Positions 26,276 to 34,509 of a DNA stretch of 64,000 nt are shown here, in pieces. Made by a program: the position numbers and the translations under genes. The stretch is taken from assembly GCA_023379805.1 (NCBI GenBank), contig JAMCPI010000002.1, forward strand, positions 117,956-181,955, given 5' to 3'. The stretch is from Nitrososphaerota archaeon (GTDB taxonomy: Archaea; Thermoproteota; Nitrososphaeria; Nitrososphaerales; JACPRH01). Position 1 is the first letter of the stretch. Each line of letters starts with the position of its first letter. Below the pieces are notes generated by a model that saw nothing but the letters and a program-made list of their open reading frames with translations, was not told the origin of the DNA and did no database searches.

Positions 26276-26659
26276 ATGGATTTAAGATTCTACCCTTTCT
26301 GGCTTGACTTTTTCACTACCGCTATCTCGCTGGTAGCTGCGGCAATTAGCTTCTACTACGTCTTCAAAATTATCCGGCTTGGCCGAGGAGTAAATCTCCT
26401 CGCTATCAAAGGTGGAAGCGGCCCACAGTACATTGCCTTGGCAATACTTTTCATCGTCGTAGAACGGGTTTTGAACCTGATTGCGGATCCTTTGATACCG
26501 TATCTTACGGCCGATATTGCTTTTGCACTAGATGATCCCCCGGCGGCGGTCGCCGTCATCCTACTAGCTATGGGGCTAAAGAGAATGTATGCCTTCTACA
26601 TTAAATCAGCAGCTACACCCGATCTTTATTCGGCGCAGAATAATTCGAGCTCGGGATAA
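26276..26659 (+). CDS. Small integral membrane protein, unknown
   Basis: A 127-residue protein with about three hydrophobic segments (residues about 10-33, 50-68 and 83-102) and a short polar C-terminus. The segment FYYVFKIIRLGRGVNLLAIK between helices one and two is positively charged and so probably cytoplasmic. The ATG directly follows an in-frame TTG. It begins 14 bp after the ParB-like gene and is probably co-transcribed with it; its stop codon overlaps the TATA box of the following ABC operon. No family recognised. Confidence 0.7.
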   Translation: MDLRFYPFWLDFFTTAISLVAAAISFYYVFKIIRLGRGVNLLAIKGGSGPQYIALAILFIVVERVLNLIADPLIPYLTADIAFALDDPPAAVAVILLAMGLKRMYAFYIKSAATPDLYSAQNNSSSG

Positions 26660-26699
26660 ATATATCAACTCAGTCGTGTGGATGTAAGGCGAGGTATTC
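26656..26699 (+). promoter_or_regulatory. Promoter and ribosome-binding site of the ABC permease operon
   Basis: ATAAATATAT (26656-26665) is a TATA box overlapping the previous stop codon. GAGGT at 26691-26695 is the ribosome-binding site 4 bases before TTG 26700. Confidence 0.5.
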
Positions 26700-27599
26700 T
26701 TGGCCGGCCCCTTCAGGATAAAGGAAAAGCATCTGAAGTATCTGCTCCTAATCCCCGGCTCGATTCTGCTCTTTCTCTTAGCAATCGTCCCTTATGTTTG
26801 GACCTTTGGTATCAGTTTCTATAATTACTCTATCGAGGTCTTCGGGAGGGCTCCTAGCTACGTCGCTCTCCAGAACTACGCGACGATGGCGTCGCATCCT
26901 GACATCTGGCTTCGTTACCAGAACACAGCAAAGTTCGCGGTAACCGCGGTCAGTATTGAGCTTATTCTTGGATTGGGGCTTGCCCTTGCTCTCTCCGAGC
27001 ATTTCCGCGGCCACCGCTTGGTGTTAACACTCTCAATTCTCCCAATGATGATTGCGCCAGAAATCACTGCGATGGTCTTCAAAGTGATTATGTTCCAGCC
27101 GGAGTTCGGCTTCATCAACTGGGCGGTGAAGGCTGTGGGACTCTCATTTGACGGGTACGGCAAGGACGCCTTCTTTGCAGTAGTATCAGTCGACGCGTGG
27201 ACGTGGACACCCTTCGTGATGTTAATGATAATTGGAGGATTATCGTCAGTACCAAAGTCGGTGCTTGAAGCATCTCATGTTGATGGCGCCGGCTGGTGGG
27301 ATAGGTTCCGATACGTGATCTTTCCTTACGCTAGACCATTTATTCTTCTCGCCGTAATCTTCAGGTTCGCTGATGCACTGAGAACATGGGAGGTTATCCG
27401 CGAATGGCTGGATGTCCCTCCACCGATGGGTCCGAACCCTCTAAGCATCGATATGCTCCCTTCATACCTGTATACCTTGGGCTTCAGAGCATTCGAGACC
27501 AGCCAAATGGCGACTGTCGGAGTCATAATGGTGGTCATGTCTCTAGTGCTGGTCTACACTTATCTCAGATACCTCTGGAGGATTGAGAAGGTTGAGTAA
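26700..27599 (+). CDS. Sugar-type ABC transporter permease (MalF/UgpA-like)
   Basis: A 299-residue inner-membrane permease with six predicted helices. The EAA loop that docks on the ATPase is clear: EASHVDGAGWWDRFRYVIFP. The fold and spacing match the CUT1 carbohydrate/glycerol-phosphate importer family. The second permease overlaps its end by 8 bp. No periplasmic binding protein gene is in the cluster, which is unusual for a CUT1 system. The substrate is therefore unknown. Confidence 0.92.
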   Translation: MAGPFRIKEKHLKYLLLIPGSILLFLLAIVPYVWTFGISFYNYSIEVFGRAPSYVALQNYATMASHPDIWLRYQNTAKFAVTAVSIELILGLGLALALSEHFRGHRLVLTLSILPMMIAPEITAMVFKVIMFQPEFGFINWAVKAVGLSFDGYGKDAFFAVVSVDAWTWTPFVMLMIIGGLSSVPKSVLEASHVDGAGWWDRFRYVIFPYARPFILLAVIFRFADALRTWEVIREWLDVPPPMGPNPLSIDMLPSYLYTLGFRAFETSQMATVGVIMVVMSLVLVYTYLRYLWRIEKVE

Positions 27600-28497
27600 A
27601 CGATCATCAAGCAGACAGTTGAAGAGGTTGCTGTCTATCCCGAGGTTTGCGCTCATAGGTTTATGGCTGTTCATGGTTCTCTTTCCGCTCTCATGGATTG
27701 TCTTGACCTCTCTAAAGCCGAGTGAGGTTGCTGTCTCAAAGACCCCCATATTCATCTTCACACCGACTTTGCAGAACTATGAGTTCGGCTCCTCAATTAT
27801 TGATCCGCATACAGGAGAACCCGTCTTCGCCGGTATTGCAGGCCAGTTCCCACGTTTTCTAGGTAACAGTATCATAATTGCGCTGACAAGTGCTGGCATC
27901 GCTATAGCAGCGGGCATGCTGTTAGCTTACTCTCTCTCTCGTTACAAGGTGGTTGGCGGAACAGCTTTACTCACCTACATGCTTACTCTGCACGCCGTCA
28001 CACCGATTGTTTTCACACCAGCTCTCTATGAATTGTACAAAAGAATTGGTCTCCAAGATACACACATAGGACTCTCACTTGTCTACGCTACCTTCGCTCT
28101 TCCACTTACAGTCTGGATTCTGAAGAACTTCTTCGACGGTTTTCCACGTAGCTTAGAGGAGGCAGCTAAGGTTGACGGTGCCTCAACCTTCGATACCCTC
28201 TTCAGGGTCGTGCTTCCGCAAATCAAGATCGGGGTGGTTGTTGCAGCGGTCTTCGCTTTTACAGTGGCCTGGAACGACTTTATCTTCACCTTGACCTTGA
28301 CTGAAACCAAGGCAGCTACCTTCGTCTTCCTAGCCGACTACTTCGATGATCTACTCAGGATCGGCGTACTCGCGCCGGGTCCTCTGGCATCAATGTCGCT
28401 TGTCCACATGCTTCCATCATTCATCTTCGCCTTCCTTATCCAGCGTTACCTACTCATCGGCTTCTCTGCCGGAACAATCCGTCGGGAGGTAGACTAG
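27592..28497 (+). CDS. Sugar-type ABC transporter permease (MalG/UgpE-like)
   Basis: A 301-residue permease with six helices and an intact EAA loop (LEEAAKVDGASTFDTLFRVV). TTG 27592 is chosen because GGAGG at 27577-27581 lies 10 bases upstream; another in-frame TTG at 27583 is only one base from the site. It forms a heterodimer with the preceding permease. A 5-bp gap separates it from a small membrane protein gene, so the operon continues. Confidence 0.92.
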   Translation: MSKRSSSRQLKRLLSIPRFALIGLWLFMVLFPLSWIVLTSLKPSEVAVSKTPIFIFTPTLQNYEFGSSIIDPHTGEPVFAGIAGQFPRFLGNSIIIALTSAGIAIAAGMLLAYSLSRYKVVGGTALLTYMLTLHAVTPIVFTPALYELYKRIGLQDTHIGLSLVYATFALPLTVWILKNFFDGFPRSLEEAAKVDGASTFDTLFRVVLPQIKIGVVVAAVFAFTVAWNDFIFTLTLTETKAATFVFLADYFDDLLRIGVLAPGPLASMSLVHMLPSFIFAFLIQRYLLIGFSAGTIRREVD

Positions 28498-28502
28498 ATT
28501 AA

Positions 28503-28799
28503 ATGAGCAAAGTTAAGTCGACCACACGCGACTTCAGCAACCTAAAAACGAGAGTAGAGATACTTGGTCTGGTGCTATCCCTAGCTGGGTTAGCTGCGAT
28601 TCTGCAACCAGTCTCTCTCTTCCTATACTCCTACGGCTTCTATATCCTAGTGCTCGGAGCCGCAGTTAGTCTTCTCGGCGGAGCAATATTGGAGTCATCT
28701 AGTACCGGTCACGTCACAATCCGAATCATCTCATTCTTCGCTATCGTGATAATCATCCTTATCCTGTCCATTCTAATGGCCCCTTTTCTGGTCGAGTAA
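28503..28799 (+). CDS. Small membrane protein in ABC operon
   Basis: A 98-residue protein with three hydrophobic helices (about residues 18-36, 38-60 and 72-96). The ATG lies 5 bp after the permease gene, so it is co-transcribed and may be an accessory subunit of the transporter. No known family is recognised, and it lacks charged pore-like residues inside the helices. Confidence 0.7.
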   Translation: MSKVKSTTRDFSNLKTRVEILGLVLSLAGLAAILQPVSLFLYSYGFYILVLGAAVSLLGGAILESSSTGHVTIRIISFFAIVIIILILSILMAPFLVE

Positions 28800-28867
28800 A
28801 CTGGCAGCCTAATAGAAAGGAACCGCCATAATAGATTAATACTTCTCAACATCTGATCATAAAAAAT

Positions 28868-29614
28868 ATGGCGCGACCAATTGTTTACGTTTTGATTGCG
28901 GTAGTCATCGTCGCCGCTGTTGGTAGCTGGATGCTTGTTAATCCAAGCGGTGCAAAACCCTACAACTCTCAGGACGTAACCTTCCCAGCGTCAGACGACG
29001 TAAAGATCAGCGCCACATGGTACACTCCGAAAACAATCAAACCTCCGTTCAAAACTGTTATCCTCATTCACGAGTACGGCGGCGACAGGCATGAGTGGGA
29101 CTCCTTTGTCCCAGAGTTCACCAATCGAAGCTACGCTGTCCTAGCCTACGACATAAGAGGGTTCGGACAAAGCCAGAGTGTTCCAAGAACCGGTGAATAC
29201 TACGATGACCTAATCAAAGATGTTGAAGGTGCCGTTACCTATCTGCAAGGTAGGAGCGATGTTGACCCGAGTAGGATCGGCGTCGTTGGGGCTCAGCTCG
29301 GCGGAACAGTCGCCTACGCCTCCTCAGCCTACGTGAAAGCTGTAAAGGTGTCGATCGCAATTTCGCCTTCATCAGACGTAGGCACCCGTCTCATAGGCGA
29401 AAACGTAACCGACTTCCACCCCTCACATATAATGTTCCAGTATCTAGACACTGAGAGAACAAATGTTCAACCACTGATAGATAAGTCTGTGGATCCCTAT
29501 GTCAGACTATATCGCCCTGAGAGCCCGGCTGTTCGAGCATCAGGAATTGCACTGCTCAACCGCGACCTAAGAGCCTTCGGAGACCTTCTACGCTATCTAG
29601 ACCAAAACCTCTAA
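28868..29614 (+). CDS. Secreted or anchored alpha/beta-hydrolase homologue without nucleophile
   Basis: A 248-residue protein with an N-terminal signal anchor (IVYVLIAVVIVAAVGSWMLV) and a dienelactone-hydrolase-like fold: TVILIHEYGGDRHEWDSFVP, YAVLAYDIRGFGQSQ, then the elbow GVVGAQLGG. The residue that should be the catalytic Ser is Gln143 (codon CAG at 29294-29296). The usual C-terminal acid and His blocks are not recognisable either. It is likely a non-catalytic binding protein or an inactive relative. It lies in the ABC/cupredoxin locus with a TATA-like AGATTAATACT upstream. Confidence 0.8.
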   Translation: MARPIVYVLIAVVIVAAVGSWMLVNPSGAKPYNSQDVTFPASDDVKISATWYTPKTIKPPFKTVILIHEYGGDRHEWDSFVPEFTNRSYAVLAYDIRGFGQSQSVPRTGEYYDDLIKDVEGAVTYLQGRSDVDPSRIGVVGAQLGGTVAYASSAYVKAVKVSIAISPSSDVGTRLIGENVTDFHPSHIMFQYLDTERTNVQPLIDKSVDPYVRLYRPESPAVRASGIALLNRDLRAFGDLLRYLDQNL

Positions 29615-29670
29615 CAACATTAGAGAAGTAAACAAATTCGCAGGACGCTTTTTGCTCTTCTCGCGCTACG

Positions 29671-30756
29671 CTATTGGATCGCTTCGCCTGTGCTCTTGAA
29701 GAGGTGGAGCTTATTCTTGTCGAAAGTGATCCAGACTTTATCTCCTGCCTTGAGGTCGCTTACGCCTCCGACCTTGGTGTTCACGTTATTACCTCCCACC
29801 TTCAATAGCAGGTTTGTTTCTGATCCCAATGGCTCTGTCAAATAGACATCTGACTCGATACTGGATGCTGACTTCTTCCGTGAAACAGATATGTCTTCAG
29901 GTCGAATGCCGAGGATAACCTCGCTTACGCCTTTTTCGCCGTCGAGGCTGCCCTTGAGGTCTGTAATATCAATCTCGAAGGCTCCCGCGTCAAGCATTGC
30001 CTTTCCGTTCTCCTTAGTATATTTGCAGTTAATCAGATTGATTAGTGGGGAACCTAAGAAGCTCGCGACAAAGGTGTTTACCGGTTTATAGTATATCTCT
30101 TCAGGTGTTCCGATCTGCTGCAGGACACCACTCCTCATCATACCTATGCGATCGGACATCGTCATCGCCTCTGCCTGATCATGCGTCACGTAGATGGTTG
30201 TGACTCCTAGCCGTCTCTGAAGAGTCTTAATCTCTACTCGCATCTGTGTCCTAAGCTTAGGATCCAAGAATGTAAGAGGTTCATCCATTAGAAAGACCTT
30301 GGGCTCCCTCACGATTGCGCGTCCAAGAGCAACCCGCTGCTGCTCTCCTCCGCTGAGTTTACCGGGTTTCCGATCTAATGCCTGTTTTATGCCGAGCAGC
30401 TCAGCAGCGTCCTTAACCTTTCGATCGATTTCTTGCTGCGGAACTTTGCGCATCTTCAGCGGAAACGCAATGTTATCATATGCAGTCATGTGGTTGTATA
30501 ATGCGTAGGTTTGGAAGACCATTGCGATGTCTCTCTCACGGGTAGGAACATCCAACATCGAGATGCCGTCGATCAGAATATCGCCTTTTGTGGGTGTCTC
30601 TAACCCAGCTATCATTCTGAGAAGTGTTGTTTTTCCGCAGCCTGATGGGCCCAGGATTGTGAGGAACTCCTTTTCCCGAACCTCAATATTTATCTCGTTG
30701 ACTGCTCGGATATCTCCGTAGCTCTTTGTTAGATCCTTGAGGGAGACAGTGGCCAT
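29671..30756 (-). CDS. ABC transporter ATPase, MalK/UgpC-like (copy 1)
   Basis: A 361-residue ATPase of the CUT1 type. Walker A GPSGCGKTTLLRMIAGLE, Q-loop VFQTYALYNHMT, signature LSGGEQQRVALGRAIV, Walker B KVFLMDEPLTFLDPK and switch His VTHDQAEAMTMSDR are intact, followed by the C-terminal OB/TOBE domain (LGIRPEDISVS). ATG 30756 is preferred; an upstream GTG at 30786 adds ten poorly conserved residues. It is encoded opposite to and behind the permeases, tail to tail with the hydrolase-like gene. A second paralogue is at 33335. Confidence 0.93.
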   Translation of the reverse strand: MATVSLKDLTKSYGDIRAVNEINIEVREKEFLTILGPSGCGKTTLLRMIAGLETPTKGDILIDGISMLDVPTRERDIAMVFQTYALYNHMTAYDNIAFPLKMRKVPQQEIDRKVKDAAELLGIKQALDRKPGKLSGGEQQRVALGRAIVREPKVFLMDEPLTFLDPKLRTQMRVEIKTLQRRLGVTTIYVTHDQAEAMTMSDRIGMMRSGVLQQIGTPEEIYYKPVNTFVASFLGSPLINLINCKYTKENGKAMLDAGAFEIDITDLKGSLDGEKGVSEVILGIRPEDISVSRKKSASSIESDVYLTEPLGSETNLLLKVGGNNVNTKVGGVSDLKAGDKVWITFDKNKLHLFKSTGEAIQ

Positions 30757-30872
30757 GCTTAAACCGGCTCTACAGTTGGACAACACATAAACTTTATCAT
30801 AGGATACACTGTCGTTTTTAGAGAAAAGAGTTATCTATATCTCCCTAAATTATTGACATCTAGGTAAGTTGT

Positions 30873-31562
30873 TTGGTCAAGACGATTGTTCTGCTGACCG
30901 CTGTTGTTGCTGTAATAGTGGCAGGTGCAGCGGCTTACTTCCTTTTAATCGCGGCCCCCCAATCAGGTACGCCTTCTAGCGGCTCCAGTAAAACAGTCCT
31001 TCTGACCTTAACTGAGATTAGAGAAGGAGAGGAAGGCTGGGTTCCCTCAACAATATATCTGAAGAAGGGGGACTCAGTCAAACTTACCGTTGTAAACGGA
31101 GATGATGACTTCAAACATGCGTTTGTGATTCCAGATCTTGGTGTACAAACTGGGCTAATCCCTCCACGAAACGAGCGAACCACAGTCAACTTCCGAGCTG
31201 ACCGTACAGGTACATTCCAGTTCAACGACCCGGATTCACCGCCAGAATGCAAACAAGTCTCATCCGCCGAGATAACGAAAAGAGAAATGACATTCAGGCT
31301 TGCGACTCTGGTTGACGAATTAAGTAACGCAACATCGGTGGAGAGTGCAAAGCCCTATGTGGGCCAGCTTGAGCTGTCTGTAAGAAATTATAATCAAACA
31401 GTTCCTTCTGGTATAGCGCAGATTGTAAACAGTCTAGGAAAGGCTACCACAATGAGCGATATAGCGAGCTTAACAGACAAACTTGATACTGCAGTGGGTA
31501 CACTCGAACACTCTTTGGTTCCTCCCTGCATAAAATCTGGTCAAATAATCGTCGAGCCGTAA
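30873..31562 (+). CDS. Membrane-anchored cupredoxin-like protein 1, with helical insertion
   Basis: A 229-residue protein with an N-terminal signal anchor (residues about 3-27), a short Ser-rich linker and a cupredoxin-type beta sandwich (VPSTIYLKKGDSVKLTVVNG, then the potential ligand His82 in KHAFVIPDLGV). Cys126 (PPECK) and Cys219 (PPCIKSGQIIVEP) match the C-terminal ligand loop but are separated by about 80 helical residues (133-216) not found in its two neighbours. It starts at TTG, with a TATA-like box about 24 bases upstream. It probably binds copper on the outer face of the membrane. The role is unknown; the head-to-head ATPase gene suggests a link with the transporter. Confidence 0.72.
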   Translation: MVKTIVLLTAVVAVIVAGAAAYFLLIAAPQSGTPSSGSSKTVLLTLTEIREGEEGWVPSTIYLKKGDSVKLTVVNGDDDFKHAFVIPDLGVQTGLIPPRNERTTVNFRADRTGTFQFNDPDSPPECKQVSSAEITKREMTFRLATLVDELSNATSVESAKPYVGQLELSVRNYNQTVPSGIAQIVNSLGKATTMSDIASLTDKLDTAVGTLEHSLVPPCIKSGQIIVEP

Positions 31563-31681
31563 TGTTCTTATTTGTAAATACTAGCTTATAGAAACTAATG
31601 TGGCATGCATGAAAATTACAGATATTTACTGTTAAATCATAAATTCTAAATATACCAATTTAAGATTTCTAATCATCTACG

Positions 31682-32137
31682 TTGAACACTCAAACCATCG
31701 CTATAGCCGCTATTATCGTAGTAGCAATAGCAGGTGTCTACCTTGCAATGTCTCCCACATCGCCGACTCAGCAAAATGGTAATGCAGGAACTGCTAGCAA
31801 ACAGGTCAAAGTGAAACTAACTGAGACAGACGATGAAGCCAAAGTATGGGTTCCAAACACCATCTATCTCAAAAAAGGCAACACATACGAACTTGTAGTT
31901 CTAAACGGTGACGACGATGACAACCATACATTTTATGCCCCCGGTCTCGGTGTAGTGTTAGAGAATATACCTCCTACCAATGGTCAGAAGACCACACTTC
32001 TTACAGCCGGAACGGTAGGAAACTTCACCTTCACGGATCCTTCAGTTCCAGAATGGGGTTCAACTGAGTGCAAGTCTGTATCAGGCGCAGAAGAGCCACC
32101 ATGTATTCCACCCGGACAAATAGTCGTTCAACCGTAA
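31682..32137 (+). CDS. Membrane-anchored cupredoxin-like protein 2
   Basis: A 151-residue paralogue of the preceding protein. It has a signal anchor (residues about 5-23), VWVPNTIYLKKGNTYELVVL, His82 in NHTFYAPGLGV, Cys130 in the TECK motif and Cys141 in EEPPCIPPGQIVVQP. The two Cys are only 11 apart, the compact form expected of a cupredoxin ligand loop, reminiscent of Cox2-type CuA or red copper proteins though without a clear extra His. The TTG start is 30 bases after an AAATATACC box, so it has its own promoter. Function is unknown beyond probable copper or electron handling. Confidence 0.75.
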   Translation: MNTQTIAIAAIIVVAIAGVYLAMSPTSPTQQNGNAGTASKQVKVKLTETDDEAKVWVPNTIYLKKGNTYELVVLNGDDDDNHTFYAPGLGVVLENIPPTNGQKTTLLTAGTVGNFTFTDPSVPEWGSTECKSVSGAEEPPCIPPGQIVVQP

Positions 32138-32249
32138 TCTTCCACTCTCAATCCATCGATTATCATATCTGTTATCGCTAGTTTAGCGGGTACTGTTGAG
32201 TCTTTTGACCCCGCCTAAACTGAACTTGCATTAGTGTTGTTGCTAGCTT

Positions 32250-32627
32250 TCAACTAAAGATTTTTAGCAGAAAAGTGAAGAATAGGTAGGCTGCGAGTAA
32301 CCAAATCAAAACGATGATAGCTGCGGCAATCCAGTTTTTTCTCTTGTTGTTGCTAATTCCTGATTTTGCTTTTTCTCGGTATTCTTCTAGTATTTCTGGT
32401 GGCATCATCCTTAATGCTAGCGCGATTCCTGCTGGAACAATGATGAGATCATCTAGTTGGCCTAGTATCGGTATGAAGTCAGGAATCAGATCGATGGGAC
32501 TTAAAGCATAGCCTACAACTGCTGCTATCAGGAGCTTAGCGCGGAAAGGGACTCTAGGGTCACGGTAGGCTAGGTAAAGTGCGTAGGTATCGATTCGCAG
32601 TTGCTTGAGCCGTTCCTTCAAAGCCAA
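32250..32627 (-). CDS. DUF1232/YkvA-family membrane protein
   Basis: A 125-residue protein with the DUF1232 core AAVVGYALSPIDLIPDFIPI followed by GQLDDLIIVPAGIALALRMMP. One C-terminal transmembrane helix (NWIAAAIIVLIWLLAAYLFF) is also present. Function of the family is unknown. It starts at TTG and is transcribed against the flanking cupredoxin genes. Confidence 0.85.
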   Translation of the reverse strand: MALKERLKQLRIDTYALYLAYRDPRVPFRAKLLIAAVVGYALSPIDLIPDFIPILGQLDDLIIVPAGIALALRMMPPEILEEYREKAKSGISNNKRKNWIAAAIIVLIWLLAAYLFFTFLLKIFS

Positions 32628-32813
32628 AATGATGTTATCACCAATTCGATTTGAATGCTCAAAAAAAGCGATACGACTTAAGGGTACTGATTGGATGAAA
32701 GATAACTTTATCCTTCGCTTATGGCTATGTTGGTGTTGCCAGCAAGCCCATAACTTAACATGGTCATCTAGCGACAGGTTTATTTAACCTCACTTATCCA
32801 GCCGTTTAGGCTT

Positions 32814-33281
32814 TTGAACCGAAAAACTCTGATAATTGGCATCGTAATAGTAGCAGTTTTAGTAGCTATAGGCGGCGCGCTCTTTATACTATCTGAGCCC
32901 ACCGGATCAGTCATCATTGTTAGGCTGGTCAGCAAGAATCCACCAATGGAGAATGGGTTGATACTGCCGCAGAATGAGAAGCGATATTGGGATCCTGCAG
33001 TTATCGAGCTAAAAGTCGGGCAACCTGCAACGATCGCGATGGCGAATAACGACGATATCGAGACGCATCAACTTGCAATCCCCGAGTTTAACGTTATAAG
33101 CAAGCCGACTAAACCCTTCGAATCAGCTACATTAGAGTTTACTCCTACAAAGGTAGGCAACTTCACCTTCATTGATTCTCGGCCTCAAGAGACCTACAAC
33201 TACACCGACTATAGGGGTGTGGATGTGCACCAAGTAGTTAACCATTCGCTTGAGCAGGGTATAATCGTCGTCAAGCCGTGA
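32814..33281 (+). CDS. Membrane-anchored cupredoxin-like protein 3, divergent ligands
   Basis: A 155-residue third paralogue. It has a signal anchor (LIIGIVIVAVLVAIGGALFI), then WDPAVIELKVGQPATIAMAN, His85 in DIETHQLAIPEF, and the KVGNFTFIDSR strand. It has no cysteine at all. The C-terminal loop instead carries His139 and His144 (VDVHQVVNHSLEQGIIVVKP). It could therefore bind metal with an all-His or His/carboxylate set, or have lost metal binding. TTG start, 30 bases after a TTTATTTAAC box; the second ATPase gene follows after 53 bp in the same direction. Confidence 0.7.
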   Translation: MNRKTLIIGIVIVAVLVAIGGALFILSEPTGSVIIVRLVSKNPPMENGLILPQNEKRYWDPAVIELKVGQPATIAMANNDDIETHQLAIPEFNVISKPTKPFESATLEFTPTKVGNFTFIDSRPQETYNYTDYRGVDVHQVVNHSLEQGIIVVKP

Positions 33282-33334
33282 CCATGTACATGCAGATTAT
33301 GGGGAAGGCTGTCTGAACCGGTGCTGTTGGTCGG

Positions 33335-34450
33335 ATGGTTAAAGTAACACTTGAGAACGTAAGCAAATCCTATGGCACAACTAAGGCTGTCCAAAACCTC
33401 AATCTTACAGTCAACGATGGGGAATTTCTATCAATCCTCGGTCCCTCGGGCTGCGGAAAAACAACACTTCTCAGAATGATAGCTGGCCTAGAAACCATCT
33501 CCGAGGGCAGAATCCTCTTCAATGACAAGGTCATGAATGATGTTCCGCCTAAAGATCGCAATGTAGCCATGGTCTTCCAGAGCTACGCTCTCTTTCCACA
33601 CATGACTGTCGCAGACAACATCGGCTTCCCACTTACAGTCAGAAAAACTCCTAAAGACGAGGTCGATAAACGTGTTCGAGAAGTAGCGGATCTCCTGAAA
33701 ATAGAATCCCTACTCGAACGAAGACCAAGACAGCTCAGCGGCGGAGAGCAGCAGCGAGTAGCAGTGGGTCGCGCGATAGTCCGAAAACCCGATGTGCTCC
33801 TGATGGATGAACCTCTCTCCAATGTGGACGCAAAAACCCGCTCATACTTGAGATCGGAGCTAAAGTTGCTTCACAAGAAGATCCGGACAACCTTGATCTA
33901 CGTCACTCACGACCAGACGGAAGCAATGACAATGTCAGACCGCATCGCCGTTATGAGGGACGGCGAACTCCTTCAGATAGGAACACCAGAGAACATATAC
34001 GAACACCCGAAAGACATCTGGATAGCGAGCTTCATAGGCAACCTCCCAATGAACTTCTTCGACTGCGTCCTGCTTGATAGGCGCGGTGTCAGAGCAATCG
34101 GCGGAGCCTGCTTCGGTCCACAATCCCCCAAGAACCTTATGGAGTTGCTGAAAGGACTTCCAGACGGAGCAAAATTCAAGCTCGGCGTCAGACCTGAGGA
34201 CATAGAGATCCATAAAACAAGTACGCAGGGGATGACCTGCGAAGCGGATGTCGAGATACTAGAGCCAACTGGAGATAGCCTAGTCGTTACGTTAAAGGTG
34301 GGCGACGAGCTGATGAAGGCGCGTGTAAACCCGGGCTTCAAGATAAAGAATGATGAGCATGTCTACTTAACCTTCGACTGGGATAGATCCCACCTATTCT
34401 TCCTAGAAGATGCCAGCAGCAGTAAGCCGGAGACCTCTGAACAACACTAA
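33335..34450 (+). CDS. ABC transporter ATPase, MalK/UgpC-like (copy 2)
   Basis: A 371-residue CUT1-type ATPase with Walker A GPSGCGKTTLLRMIAGLE, Q-loop VFQSYALFPHMT, signature LSGGEQQRVAVGRAIV, Walker B DVLLMDEPLSNVDAK and His switch VTHDQTEAMTMSDR, plus the C-terminal TOBE region (LGVRPEDIEIH). The ATG is 53 bp behind cupredoxin 3 with no separate promoter visible. With copy 1 it provides two ATPases for one visible permease pair. The ATPases may form a heterodimer or serve different permeases elsewhere. Confidence 0.93.
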   Translation: MVKVTLENVSKSYGTTKAVQNLNLTVNDGEFLSILGPSGCGKTTLLRMIAGLETISEGRILFNDKVMNDVPPKDRNVAMVFQSYALFPHMTVADNIGFPLTVRKTPKDEVDKRVREVADLLKIESLLERRPRQLSGGEQQRVAVGRAIVRKPDVLLMDEPLSNVDAKTRSYLRSELKLLHKKIRTTLIYVTHDQTEAMTMSDRIAVMRDGELLQIGTPENIYEHPKDIWIASFIGNLPMNFFDCVLLDRRGVRAIGGACFGPQSPKNLMELLKGLPDGAKFKLGVRPEDIEIHKTSTQGMTCEADVEILEPTGDSLVVTLKVGDELMKARVNPGFKIKNDEHVYLTFDWDRSHLFFLEDASSSKPETSEQH

Positions 34451-34509
34451 CCGTTGCTGCATTAGCACCCATTCACACTTTTCCTTAACTGTGCAGATGT
34501 TGTAACTGT

